Below are positions 18,076 to 25,874 of a stretch of DNA of 64,000 nucleotides, piece by piece. The DNA is from SFWF01 sp045638145 (lineage in GTDB: Bacteria > Bacillota > Clostridia > Oscillospirales > Acutalibacteraceae). Both the position numbers and the translations under genes were made by a program. How positions within the stretch are numbered: the stretch's first letter is position 1; the number at the start of each line of letters is the position of its first letter. Under the pieces are notes generated by a model. That model saw only the letters and a list, made by a program, of their open reading frames with translations. It made no database searches and was not told the DNA's origin. The DNA lies in the NCBI GenBank assembly GCA_045638145.1, contig JAZUAU010000024.1, forward strand, positions 1 to 64,000, written 5' to 3'.

Positions 18076-19125
18076 ATGGAAGAAAAAATTATAAATAGTA
18101 TGGATGATATAAATCTTACCCCTACTGACTTTATTACCCTTATGTTTGAACGCACCGATGAAGACGGCTACCTATATATTCCAGGTTGGCACTATGACCG
18201 ACCCGGTTGGGAGCACGGTGCTGATGGCAGCACCGATGAAAACGACAGCTACCGTTGCAGAGTGGATTGGAATATAGAAAAATATGAAAAACTGCTGGAA
18301 AAATTTGAAAGACATTATGCACTTACCGAGCAGATTTCAAAGCACTGGGATGAAATTACTAACAAAAGCAGTGCCGAAAAAGCATTAAGCAGTCAACTTT
18401 TTGAGTTTTGGAGCACCTACATAAAACCAATTTCGGTTGAGGATATGGACCGTGAAAAAGTTGCCGATATCGAGGATCGTCTTGAGATTATCGAGTGGGT
18501 AAAGCAGATAGCAAAGAATATTGCAGGCGGAAACACGGTTGAGGACTTTGAAAAGCAGGCCATTGCCGAATATATCGACGTAACCGTTTCTGTTGAGGAA
18601 GAAAATTACCGTAAAGATTATTTGAATAAAATATTTAAAGAGGCTGAAAACCGTATTGGCAAAAACATTTGCGCATATGACGTTTTAACAAGAACACGCC
18701 GCCTTTGCAGACTCTTTAGCTTAAATGCTCCTAAAATAATAATTTTTAACGAAGCACGTCAATTAGCTGCTGCTATGCTATTACACGATTACGGTATTTC
18801 AAGAGAGGTTGTAGACAACTTTATTCGCATACGTATCGAGCGTGAAGATGATATGGGCGAGGAAGAATTAGATGAGATTTACCGTTCTAAAAAAAGCAAC
18901 TCGGTAAAAAGTCTTGCCCCTCTTTTCATCTATACAATCTTAAAAGAAAAAACAAATTCCAAAAAACATATCCGTCTTAATGAAATTGAATCAGAACTAA
19001 AAAAATACCCTTACGAACTTACTTTAGAACGTAAAGCGGTAAGCCGAACTGTTCATAACCTTGTTGATTCCCCACGATTTGCGGTGTTTCAGGATAAAAC
19101 AGGTGCTTGGGTGGAGCAGGAATAG
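18076..19125 (+). CDS. Unrecognised protein with C-terminal regulator-like winged helix
   Basis: 349 residues, no family recognised for the first 270. The N-terminal part has an aromatic, acidic segment (YLYIPGWHYDRPGWEHG, residues about 34-50) and then mostly helical sequence. The last 75 residues (LAPLFIYTILKEK ... LERKAVSRTVHNL) read like the winged helix at the N terminus of the WYL regulator: both share L-x-LF/Y-I-x-x-ILKE and the exact octamer LERKAVSR (317-324 here, 45-52 there). So this protein may also bind DNA, perhaps the same operator. It is under site 4 and followed after 25 bases by the nuclease gene. Confidence 0.6.
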   Translation: MEEKIINSMDDINLTPTDFITLMFERTDEDGYLYIPGWHYDRPGWEHGADGSTDENDSYRCRVDWNIEKYEKLLEKFERHYALTEQISKHWDEITNKSSAEKALSSQLFEFWSTYIKPISVEDMDREKVADIEDRLEIIEWVKQIAKNIAGGNTVEDFEKQAIAEYIDVTVSVEEENYRKDYLNKIFKEAENRIGKNICAYDVLTRTRRLCRLFSLNAPKIIIFNEARQLAAAMLLHDYGISREVVDNFIRIRIEREDDMGEEELDEIYRSKKSNSVKSLAPLFIYTILKEKTNSKKHIRLNEIESELKKYPYELTLERKAVSRTVHNLVDSPRFAVFQDKTGAWVEQE

Positions 19126-19150
19126 GAATGAAATTGAGGAATTTATAATT

Positions 19151-20524
19151 ATGAAAAAAAGACTAATTATAATCAACCGTATGTATGCTGGGAAGTATTT
19201 AACTGAAGGCGAAAATATAGGTCACGAAATTATTAACCTTATCCGTTCTGATAACGGCAATAATTATCTTTGGCTTAATGCAGATGGTAATTGTGATATT
19301 TCAAAGTTCGTGAATAAACATGGTAATCGTATTTATGATGAAATTGTTATGCTTATGGTAAGGATGTATGGGCATAGACAATGGAAGGTTTTAGCTAAAG
19401 CTGTAATCAATATGGATTCGTTATCTGATTATATGGTACCGCAATTTAGTGAAAAATATCACAAGGTACAAGTCAATAAAATTGAAGAAGAAAATATTTG
19501 TTATGGTGGACAACCACTAAATAAAGTGTTTAATAAAAATTTTTTTAATGGTCAACTTCAAAGCGGTATTGATATTTATTTTACTTTTAAAGCGGATAAT
19601 GTATATTTCCCTATTTTATCTGCAGAAAATATCGAAAAAACAATTTTAGATATAACTAATATTAGCGGTTTGGCCAATCAGTCACTTAGAATGTATTTAA
19701 CTAAAGACAAAAACCTTGCAACATATAGTATTTTTAATGATATTATCGAGGGTAAAATATTCCAGTGGGAAAAAGAAAACACCACCGAAAAAGTATCTGA
19801 TGATTTTAAGAGCAACGACGAAGATGAGGATTATTTTTTAAAGGTCATTAATGAGGAATATAGGGAACTGACTTTTTCGAATCTTTTAGCATATTTTTTA
19901 AAAAACAAAAGGATTATGTTGAGGTTTGCCAAAGAGGTTTTAAAGTTAAATAATTTTGATGAGAATTCCTACTCAATTGCTCGCGAAGAGAAGAATATAG
20001 ACCTTTTCATTTCCTCGCCTAATTATTACATTATCATCGAAAACAAAATCCGTTCCGGACTTATTAAAGAAACTAAAAATATGGAAAAGAAAGTTCGGGA
20101 ATATTTTGGAGTTGAAGGTTCTAAACCTTTACCTAAAAAAGCAGAAGAGCTGTTAAACGTGTTTAATTCGTCAAACCATCATTATCAAACAGACAGGTAT
20201 TATGCCTATGCTTGTGGTACAGTCGATCGACAAGATGCAGATTCACAGATTAGCGGCTATGTATTATTCCCAAACTATATGCTTCATACCATATCGAAAG
20301 AAATTGCTGATACTCTTTTTAACAAAAACTATAAAATGATTACATATCGTGAAGTGTATGAGTTTTTTCTCAGAATAAAAAGCGACACGGATTGGCTAAA
20401 TGCCAAAGAAGAAAAATATCTCGAAGAGTTTTTATGGGCAATAAAAAAGCATACAAAAGATGTAGACAATAGCTTTGAAGAAGAAATGAAATCTCGTTTT
20501 TACAAGCAAATTCAAAAAAATTAA
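19151..20524 (+). CDS. PD-(D/E)XK superfamily nuclease
   Basis: 457 residues from ATG 19151, with GAGGA nine bases before; the longer frame from 19061 overlaps the previous gene and is rejected. The N-terminal half (MKKRLIIINRMYAGKYL..., with NIGHEIINLI) is a domain I have the impression occurs in other nuclease-like proteins but cannot name. The C-terminal half contains I-D284-LFI ... E297-NK299, the spacing and shape of a PD-(D/E)XK core, followed by helical segments with HHYQTDRYYAYACG. Probably a DNA endonuclease, and a natural effector for a defence system. Same transcript as the 349-residue gene. Confidence 0.7.
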   Translation: MKKRLIIINRMYAGKYLTEGENIGHEIINLIRSDNGNNYLWLNADGNCDISKFVNKHGNRIYDEIVMLMVRMYGHRQWKVLAKAVINMDSLSDYMVPQFSEKYHKVQVNKIEEENICYGGQPLNKVFNKNFFNGQLQSGIDIYFTFKADNVYFPILSAENIEKTILDITNISGLANQSLRMYLTKDKNLATYSIFNDIIEGKIFQWEKENTTEKVSDDFKSNDEDEDYFLKVINEEYRELTFSNLLAYFLKNKRIMLRFAKEVLKLNNFDENSYSIAREEKNIDLFISSPNYYIIIENKIRSGLIKETKNMEKKVREYFGVEGSKPLPKKAEELLNVFNSSNHHYQTDRYYAYACGTVDRQDADSQISGYVLFPNYMLHTISKEIADTLFNKNYKMITYREVYEFFLRIKSDTDWLNAKEEKYLEEFLWAIKKHTKDVDNSFEEEMKSRFYKQIQKN

Positions 20525-20536
20525 TCATACGACCTT

Positions 20537-20570
20537 AAAAAGTATCACTTGAAAAATAGTGATACTTTTT
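20537..20570 (+). terminator. Intrinsic terminator after nuclease gene
   Basis: A 13-bp perfect stem (20537-20549 with 20558-20570) ending in TTTTTT. Operator site 5 begins three bases later. Confidence 0.85.
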
Positions 20571-20572
20571 TA

Positions 20573-20606
20573 TGCACCAAATATGTCCCAATCAAAATGA
20601 TAATAT
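20573..20606 (+). promoter_or_regulatory. Operator/promoter site 5 of TGCACC regulon (degenerate)
   Basis: TGCACC (20573-20578), six bases, GTCCCA (20585-20590, weak second half-site), ten bases, TAATAT (20601-20606). Half of the palindrome and all spacings are kept. It drives the LRR gene and probably the polymerase gene after it. Confidence 0.55.
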
Positions 20607-20637
20607 AAGAGCATACCATAAAGAGAGGGATGTAATT

Positions 20638-21726
20638 ATGAATTTCTCGCCACAAAATAATAAACTGATTATTTTAAAAAACCAGCATGATAGTTCACGA
20701 TATTATCCTTATTATGGATTTAGTAATTGCGAAAATCTTGATTCCATAGAAGTGGAATACGGACATCCACATTTATATAGTATGAATAACTGTCTAATAC
20801 GCAAAAATGAACTCGAACTCATATTAGGGTGTAAGAATAGTGAAGTGCCGCATTTTATAACCAAAATCAATTATCCTGCTTTTTACAAATGCAAGGGGAT
20901 AAAAGAACTATCGTTGCCCCTTTCTGTCGAAACGATAGGAAGAAGTGCTTTTAGTGGAAGTGACATTAAATCAATTGGTTTTGCTGAAAACATCACAACT
21001 ATTCAGGAAAGCGCTTTTGAAAATTGTTTATCACTTTCAACTGTGGCTTTTTCACCTTCTTCGCCGTTTTTGGAAAAGATCGGAGACGACGCTTTTCGAA
21101 ATTGTTCAAGTCTTGTAGAAATAAACTTGCCCAAAAGCATTAAAAAAATAGGACGACGAGCTTTTGGAGGTTGTGAAAACCTGGAAAAAGTTTATTTACC
21201 GGAGCAACTAATAAAAATATCAAACAGCATGTTTGAAAAATGCAAAAAATTAAAACAAATGTATATTCCCGATAATGTAGAAATTGTTTCCTCCGGAGCA
21301 TTTCAAGACTGTTCATCTTTGGAATATATTAAGTTGCCGAAAAATGACGATAAAATACGCGAAGATGTTTTTAAAGGTTGCACTAATTTAAAATATGTTG
21401 AAATCCCGTATGGAGTAAAGGAAATTCGTTCAGGCGCTTTTCGAGGATGTGACTCTTTGCAAACAATTTATATTCCATCGAGCGTAAACAAAATTACTTG
21501 GGATGCCTTTAACTATATCAAATATTCTACTAATGCGGATTATTCATTAACTATCTATAGTGCTGAGGGAAGTTATGCAGAAAAGTACGCAAAGAGGAAC
21601 AGATATGGTTTCGTAGCAATTGCCGAAGAAAATACTTTCCCGCTTGTTTGTCCTGACTGCAATACAGAGATAGTGAAAAACGCAAAGTATTGTCATAACT
21701 GCGGAAGAAAAATAAGAGATGTATAA
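20638..21726 (+). CDS. BspA-like leucine-rich repeat protein with C-terminal zinc ribbon
   Basis: 362 residues from ATG 20638 (AGAGAGGG before); the in-frame codon at 20572 lies in the operator. The middle (about 75-310) is made of LRR_5-type repeats with the recurring pattern I-G-x-x-A-F-x-x-C-x-x-L-x-x-I-x-L-P. No signal peptide is seen, so it should be cytoplasmic, unlike surface BspA proteins. The end carries a zinc ribbon, CPDC ... CHNCG, as in many regulatory adaptor proteins. A sensor or ligand-binding role is plausible for an LRR protein inside a defence-type cluster; this is inference. Confidence 0.75.
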   Translation: MNFSPQNNKLIILKNQHDSSRYYPYYGFSNCENLDSIEVEYGHPHLYSMNNCLIRKNELELILGCKNSEVPHFITKINYPAFYKCKGIKELSLPLSVETIGRSAFSGSDIKSIGFAENITTIQESAFENCLSLSTVAFSPSSPFLEKIGDDAFRNCSSLVEINLPKSIKKIGRRAFGGCENLEKVYLPEQLIKISNSMFEKCKKLKQMYIPDNVEIVSSGAFQDCSSLEYIKLPKNDDKIREDVFKGCTNLKYVEIPYGVKEIRSGAFRGCDSLQTIYIPSSVNKITWDAFNYIKYSTNADYSLTIYSAEGSYAEKYAKRNRYGFVAIAEENTFPLVCPDCNTEIVKNAKYCHNCGRKIRDV

Positions 21727-21746
21727 AAATGTTTGGGGGAATTTAA

Positions 21747-24038
21747 ATGAACAATAAACGAGCAGAACTACATTTACATACGAAATTAAGTGATGATATT
21801 TCGGTTATTAGTCTTGAGGAAATTTTTGATAAGGCAGAAGAGTTGGGGCTTAGTGCGGTTGCGTTTACAAATCTTAATAATGTACAAGACTTTCCGAAAA
21901 TTGCAAATTACTATAATAAGAAAAAACCCAATTTCAATATTGTTTATGGTGTCGAAGTGCGTTATACCAATGAAGAAGGAGTAGCACCATTAGGGGCGAC
22001 TTTGCTTGCGAATAATCAAGAAGGTATTAAGGAATTGTATAAGATTATTAGTTCTATTCAAAACGACGGTGTAACTGATTTAATAGATCTTGAAGTATTA
22101 AGACAAAATCGTTATAACTTAATAGTGGGCTCATGCGGAAATATGGGCGAGCTGTATACATCACTTTTATTTGAGCGCAGCCAGGAAGAAATTGATAAAA
22201 TTGCGGCTTTTTATGATTATTTTGAAATTTATCCCACCGACGATGAAAATGAAAAGTTAATATATAAAAAAATATACAAATTAGGGGAGGAACTAGGTGT
22301 GCCTGTGGTGGCAACTGGAAACTGCCATTATTTAACCGCAGAAGACGAAATTTGCCGAAGAATTGTTAATACAGTAAAAAAAAGAAAAGACAACAACAAG
22401 AAACGTTGGGTACATACAACCGAACAAATGCTTGAAGAATTTGCATATTTGGGCGAAAAGGGAGCTTATAATGTAGTTGTTGACGACCCTGAATTTATTG
22501 TAGATTTAATAGAACCTACAACACCTATACAGGAAGGATTTTTTGGTGTTGAGTTAGAAAATGATTATCAACAAGTAGAAAAATTTTGTTTTGATAAAGC
22601 AAAAGAAATATATGGTGAAGATTTACCTGTACTTGTAAATGAAAGGCTTAAAGCTGAACTTGATTTAATTCAAAAAAATGGCTTCGCATCACAATATCTT
22701 ATAGCGTGTAAAATGGCTAAAAATATAACCGATAACGGTCATCTTATTGGTGCACGTGGATCTGCGGGTTCGGTTTTATCAACATTTTTACTTGGTGTTT
22801 CCGATGTAAATCCCTTGCCTCCGCACTATTATTGTTCGGAATGTCATTATTTTGAAGAAAACAATTTAGCTAAAGATGGTTTTGATTTGCCTAAAAAGTT
22901 CTGTCCTCACTGTCAGACAGAACTAAAAAAAGAAGGACACAATATTCCTTTTGAAACCTTTATGGGATACGAGGGTCACAAAATGCCTGATTTTGACATA
23001 AATGTTGCCTCAGGAATGCGACTTTTTGAAATAGAATATATGCAAAAGCTTTTTGGAAAATTAAAAATTGCTATGGGTGGAACAATCTCAACACTTTGGG
23101 AACAGTCTGCGCAAAAAATGGTTGAAATTTTTGAAGAAAAAACAGATATGAATTTTTCGGCAAAAAGAAAGGGGGAAATTATATCAATGCTAACAGACAT
23201 AAAAGTTGATGAAGGAATGCATCCGGCGGGTGTTATGGCGATTCCTAAAGATATGGAATTTGAAGATTTTACACCCATAAACAAAAATTGGTCGCCGATT
23301 CCCAAAACCCATTTAGAGTTTCATGATTTGTATGATACCATTTTGAAATTAGATGTATTAGAAGTATATGTGATTGATTTTTTAGAGGCCCTTCAAAAGT
23401 CAACAGGAGTTGCTCTTGATAGAATTGATATAAACGACCCTGAAGTTTTTCGGTATTTCCAAAAAGCCGATACACTGTGTATTCCCGAATTTAATACTGC
23501 TTTTATGCACGATTTACTTATTAAAACTAATCCTGAAACCTTTAGTGATCTTGTGAAAATCAGTGGCCTTGCTCATGGTACAAATGTATGGACAGATAAT
23601 GGGGAACTCTTGCTAGAAAGAGGAATATCTGTTTCTGCGTTGCCTTCTCTTAGAGACGATTGTATGAACGATTTAATAACTATTGGTGTCGATAGGAAAA
23701 CAGCATATAGGTTTAGTGATGCTATACGCAAAGGGATGTTTGCAAGAGATAAATTAAATGTGAAAGATGTCAATTTATACAAGAATATTACAAAACCGCT
23801 TGGTGACTGGTATTTTGATTACTGCTCAAAAATCCGCTATATGTTCCCGAAAGCACATGCAGTAGAGTATGTCATCAATGCATTACGCTGTGCCTGGTAT
23901 AAGCATTATTACCCAACTGAATTTTACAAAGCCTATATTTCTTGCTATTTTGATAAAAACAAGGAATTAACCGAGGAAGAGTTTGAGGAATACGAAGCTA
24001 TAAAAAAAGAGTGTATGAGATCAGGAATAATTATCTAA
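21747..24038 (+). CDS. Shortened PolC-type DNA polymerase III alpha subunit
   Basis: 763 residues, about half of a normal PolC (about 1430). It starts directly with the PHP domain (ELHLHTKLSDD), which runs on without the inserted 3'-5' exonuclease, and the N-terminal and OB domains are absent. The palm is clear: ARGSAGSVLSTFLLG, VNPLPPHYYC with a four-cysteine zinc site (CSECH ... CPHCQ), the catalytic pair in MPDFDIN, and the third acid in KLDVL. Fingers follow (ISGLAHGTNVW) and the protein stops after YISCYFDK, without the C-terminal domain. Catalysis may be intact, but proofreading is gone. It shares a transcript with the LRR gene, 20 bases upstream. A mobile-element repair or translesion polymerase is likely. 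Confidence 0.8.
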   Translation: MNNKRAELHLHTKLSDDISVISLEEIFDKAEELGLSAVAFTNLNNVQDFPKIANYYNKKKPNFNIVYGVEVRYTNEEGVAPLGATLLANNQEGIKELYKIISSIQNDGVTDLIDLEVLRQNRYNLIVGSCGNMGELYTSLLFERSQEEIDKIAAFYDYFEIYPTDDENEKLIYKKIYKLGEELGVPVVATGNCHYLTAEDEICRRIVNTVKKRKDNNKKRWVHTTEQMLEEFAYLGEKGAYNVVVDDPEFIVDLIEPTTPIQEGFFGVELENDYQQVEKFCFDKAKEIYGEDLPVLVNERLKAELDLIQKNGFASQYLIACKMAKNITDNGHLIGARGSAGSVLSTFLLGVSDVNPLPPHYYCSECHYFEENNLAKDGFDLPKKFCPHCQTELKKEGHNIPFETFMGYEGHKMPDFDINVASGMRLFEIEYMQKLFGKLKIAMGGTISTLWEQSAQKMVEIFEEKTDMNFSAKRKGEIISMLTDIKVDEGMHPAGVMAIPKDMEFEDFTPINKNWSPIPKTHLEFHDLYDTILKLDVLEVYVIDFLEALQKSTGVALDRIDINDPEVFRYFQKADTLCIPEFNTAFMHDLLIKTNPETFSDLVKISGLAHGTNVWTDNGELLLERGISVSALPSLRDDCMNDLITIGVDRKTAYRFSDAIRKGMFARDKLNVKDVNLYKNITKPLGDWYFDYCSKIRYMFPKAHAVEYVINALRCAWYKHYYPTEFYKAYISCYFDKNKELTEEEFEEYEAIKKECMRSGIII

Positions 24039-24085
24039 TGTGTTAATGTTTCTTGAAACTATAAATAACCTTATATAATAAAAGT

Positions 24086-24126
24086 ATGACTCTTAAAGTT
24101 TTTTGCTTCAAGGGTCATATTTTTAT
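24086..24126 (+). terminator. Probable intrinsic terminator after polymerase gene
   Basis: An imperfect 13-bp stem (24086-24098 with 24106-24118, one G-T pair and one mismatch) followed by a T-rich stretch. Confidence 0.6.
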
Positions 24127-24199
24127 TAGTTATAAATATTTGGATTTTAAAAGTCATATTGGTTTGCTGACGAAAAATTCAATTATATAGTAAATTGAA

Positions 24200-24252
24200 A
24201 TTATCGGCAAATAAAATTATTTTATAAAAATACTTGACAAATTGCCGATAAT
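24200..24252. promoter_or_regulatory. Inverted repeat operator at the ATL-Fic promoter
   Basis: ATTATCGGCAA (24200-24210) and its exact reverse complement TTGCCGATAAT (24242-24252). Half-site centres are 42 bases apart, about four helical turns. The second copy lies between the -35 and -10 boxes, so bound protein would block transcription. The HTH-Fic protein encoded downstream is the likely binder. Confidence 0.6.
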
Positions 24253-24261
24253 GTGTATAAT
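24234..24261 (+). promoter_or_regulatory. Promoter of ATL-Fic operon
   Basis: TTGACA (24234-24239), 16-base spacer, TATAAT (24256-24261): consensus boxes, overlapped by the right half of an inverted repeat. Confidence 0.8.
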
Positions 24262-24303
24262 AGAATCAAAGACGGAACAAAATTTGATTTTAAGGTGGGT
24301 GTG

Positions 24304-24759
24304 ATGAGAGAAGTAATACGCATTGAGGCAAAGCCCTCAATTGAAATTCCAATGGTAATGTTGGTCGAAATTATAAATAAGATACCGAAGGGTAGGCTTA
24401 CAAGAATTAAAGACATTGAGAACGCTTTTAAAACGTTCTACGGTGTAGATATAATTCGTTTTGAACCCGTTCTATTTGCAAATCTTTTCAAACATTTACA
24501 GACATCAATCGATAGCGGTGATATTTTTGATATCTACCTCAATACACCATGGTGGCGCGTGGTTTCAAATATCGGTTGTATTCCAAAAATCAATGAGATA
24601 GATTTTGAAGATATGCAAAAAGCACTCAAAAAAGAGAAGTTTACGCTTATAGATTATAACCACAAAGCGGAATCTCGTGTGAAAGATTATAAGCAATACT
24701 TAGTCGATTATAAAATCACAAAAGGGGTTAATGGCGAACCCGTTGTAAAGGTGATTTAG
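24304..24759 (+). CDS. Alkyltransferase-like (MGMT-family, cysteine-less) protein
   Basis: 151 residues from ATG 24304 (AAGGTGGG before; GTG 24301 is an alternative). IPKGRLTRIKDIENAF matches the DNA-binding helix-turn-helix of O6-alkylguanine transferases (IPxGxVxTYGxIA). The active-site motif PCHRV is here P82-W-W-R-V: the acceptor cysteine and the histidine are both tryptophan. Alkyltransferase-like proteins of the YbaZ/Atl1 type have PWHRV and flag damaged bases without repairing them, so this protein may recognise modified DNA. It shares a short operon with the Fic-like gene, one base apart. The family link is by motif only. Confidence 0.5.
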   Translation: MREVIRIEAKPSIEIPMVMLVEIINKIPKGRLTRIKDIENAFKTFYGVDIIRFEPVLFANLFKHLQTSIDSGDIFDIYLNTPWWRVVSNIGCIPKINEIDFEDMQKALKKEKFTLIDYNHKAESRVKDYKQYLVDYKITKGVNGEPVVKVI

Positions 24760-24760
24760 A

Positions 24761-25603
24761 ATGAATAAAGATGTAAAGTATCATTCAGTATGTGAACTTG
24801 TAAAACTTTGGGAAATGTCGGAGCGTACTATTCGAAATTATTGCGCTACCGGCAAAATTCCTGATGCGGTTTTGGTGGGTAAAACTTGGAAGATACCCGA
24901 AAATGCTATTAACCCTGCAAAAAAGAAAAGGTTTGAAGAAACTGTATTAGATGTTTTTCTCGGCGAGTGGAAATCAAAAATTAACGATGGTATGTACGGT
25001 CATTTGCAAATTGATTTTGCATATAATTCTAACCGCATAGAAGATAATAAACTCCTATATAACGATGTAGTCCATATGTTTGAATTAAATACTGTGAATT
25101 CAAACAGTTATAGTGTTGACGATATTGTTGAAACCGCAAATCATTTTAAGTGTGTTGATATGTGCATTAAAAATGCACAGTATCAGCTTACTGAAAATTT
25201 TATAAGGCAGTTGCTTTTAACACTTAAAAACGGAACTCGGGTATCCAGAGAAGATTGGTATATGTCAGAATCTTATAAGACCTTTTCTGACAGTGCCAAG
25301 TTATTGCTTGATGAATACAATGCTCTTGAAAAGCATAATTTGAAAGATATTTTGATTTTCCATAGCAGATTTGAAAAGGAAAGTCCTTTAATTTTAGAAG
25401 ACCGGCGAATTGGCAAATTGCTGGTTTTTAAAGAGTGCCTTAAAAATGATATAAAACCATTTGTCATTGAACACGAAAGAAGCAAAGATTATTATGCTTT
25501 ACTTGATAGTGTAACTGACAATATAGACGAGTTATGTGATTTGTGTCATAAGGCACAGGAGCGCTTTTCTGTTAAATGTCAAAACAGAGTAAAAATCATA
25601 TGA
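24761..25603 (+). CDS. HTH-Fic protein with lost Fic active site
   Basis: 280 residues. Residues 1-48 form a MerR/excisionase-like helix-turn-helix (YHSVCELVKLWEMSERTIRNYCATGKIP). Residues about 60-275 follow the Fic fold, including an inhibitory-helix-like S90-NRI-E94. Where active Fic proteins have HPFxxGNGR, this one reads S208-PLILEDRR: the catalytic histidine is S and the GNGR loop is gone. The flanks (LIFHSRFEK before, IGKLLVFKECL after) still align, so this is decay or repurposing of the active site and not a frameshift. It cannot be expected to transfer AMP. It may now act only as a DNA-binding regulator of its own promoter. A terminator follows. Confidence 0.7.
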   Translation: MNKDVKYHSVCELVKLWEMSERTIRNYCATGKIPDAVLVGKTWKIPENAINPAKKKRFEETVLDVFLGEWKSKINDGMYGHLQIDFAYNSNRIEDNKLLYNDVVHMFELNTVNSNSYSVDDIVETANHFKCVDMCIKNAQYQLTENFIRQLLLTLKNGTRVSREDWYMSESYKTFSDSAKLLLDEYNALEKHNLKDILIFHSRFEKESPLILEDRRIGKLLVFKECLKNDIKPFVIEHERSKDYYALLDSVTDNIDELCDLCHKAQERFSVKCQNRVKII

Positions 25604-25641
25604 AAAACTGAAATTTTTAATAAAATTCAGATATTAAAAAA

Positions 25642-25684
25642 TTCCTCAAAGCCCTTTATTTATGCGGCTTTGAGGAGTTTTTAT
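25642..25684 (+). terminator. Intrinsic terminator after HTH-Fic gene
   Basis: Stem of about 11 bp (25643-25654 with 25666-25677) followed by GTTTTTATT. Confidence 0.8.
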
Positions 25685-25800
25685 TCTTTTTAATTCTTAG
25701 TCACTGGTTCGAATCTGGGAAGTAGCGCCACATGGAATGTACACCAAAAATTGAACAATGTGTTTCATTAATGAACATTACATATGCCGTTACAGCAGGC

Positions 25801-25828
25801 AACAGCAAGGAAAACTTGCTGTTTTTTT
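25801..25828 (+). terminator. Hairpin with T tract in gene-free stretch before the IS element
   Basis: A 9-bp perfect stem (25801-25809 with 25815-25823), 5-base loop, then seven T. It lies in the 327-base stretch 25604-25930, which holds no gene; apart from the two hairpins and the IS right end I see nothing in it. Confidence 0.65.
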
Positions 25829-25874
25829 GTTTTGCGAATAATGAAACAAAATTGACAAAACGCATAAATTTTCG

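Noticed and set aside
24761..25603. HTH-Fic gene as an active Fic toxin.
   Set aside because: The HPFxxGNGR motif is replaced and the frame is continuous, so no active site remains.
25700..25740. A tRNA-like T loop (GGTTCGAATC) followed by CGCCA, which could be a truncated tRNA or attachment site.
   Set aside because: The flanking bases do not form a T stem or acceptor stem, and no matching tRNA end is seen in the window.
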